Assembly (NCBI RefSeq): GCF_946480185.1
Contig: NZ_CAMLIG010000008.1
Span: forward strand, 91,962 to 155,961
Source of the DNA: an uncultured Pedobacter sp.
GTDB lineage: Bacteria > Bacteroidota > Bacteroidia > Sphingobacteriales > Sphingobacteriaceae
Length of the DNA: 64,000 nt
Direction: 5' to 3'
Below, piece after piece: positions 62,266 to 64,000 of this stretch (positions are counted from its first letter, which is position 1; every line of letters begins with the position of its first letter). The notes beneath the pieces were generated by a model, which saw nothing but the letters and a program-made list of their open reading frames with translations, had not been told where the DNA came from and searched no databases. A program made the translations under genes and the position numbers.

Positions 62266-64000
<1,735 letters not shown>

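Overview
The window looks like a chromosomal segment of an AT-rich Bacteroidota, most likely a Sphingobacteriaceae member such as Pedobacter (inferred from gene content, not from a search). The evidence is two SusC/SusD pairs, a hybrid two-component sensor (HTCS), type IX secretion C-terminal sorting domains, Bacteroidota-type -7 elements (TAnnTTTG), weak Shine-Dalgarno sequences and typical housekeeping genes (purL, pheS, aat, murQ, der, pgi). I see no rRNA, tRNA, CRISPR array, transposase or phage structural gene.

Region 1 (1-26.2 kb) is mainly core genome. In order it holds: the 3' part of purL; pheS with a Rieske-fold lipoprotein lacking its iron ligands and a TetR regulator; a MntA/HepT toxin-antitoxin pair; a cytosolic GH63-like glucosidase; two intergenic repeat elements; a PspC/LiaF-like/RDD envelope operon led by an SDR gene; an MlaE/MlaF-type lipid transporter; a methyltransferase; an unknown lipoprotein; aat; and a five-gene operon of Rieske protein, thioredoxin, ApbE, DUF4266 and DUF3570 that looks like an extracytoplasmic flavin/thiol redox system. 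Then come murQ, an S41 protease and der. A small accessory patch (24.1-26.2 kb) has a DUF4160/DUF2442 pair, an ORF6N regulator and an orphan PD-(D/E)xK nuclease-like protein.

Region 2 (26.2-62.1 kb) is a large pectin utilisation locus. It encodes two GH43-type enzymes, a CE12 rhamnogalacturonan acetylesterase, two alpha/beta-hydrolase esterases, two GH28 polygalacturonases, two CE8 pectin methylesterases, a PL1-type pectate lyase, two SusC/SusD transport pairs, a DUF5123 surface lipoprotein, an HTCS and a LacI-family regulator. Methyl- and acetyl-esters would be removed at the surface, the backbone cut by PL1 and GH28, oligomers imported through SusCD and side chains trimmed by GH43 enzymes. 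Enzymes for unsaturated uronides (GH105, KduI/KduD) and rhamnosidases are not in the window.

The control DNA of this locus is the most interesting part. A 15-bp element occurs as tandem direct repeats exactly 21 bp apart upstream of two transcription units, as expected for an AraC-type HTCS output domain. Central-CG palindromes typical of LacI-family operators lie upstream of the GH43 gene and both susC genes. A short stretch at 37118-37241 reads as a signal peptide followed, one frame over, by the N-terminal motif of a GH95 fucosidase, probably the scar of a deleted enzyme gene. Separately, the ORF6N gene carries a near-perfect 25-bp palindrome upstream of its start codon, and almost the same palindrome inside its own coding sequence.

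Region 3 (62.2-64 kb) is pgi, transcribed leftward, ending in the start of a probable intergenic repeat.
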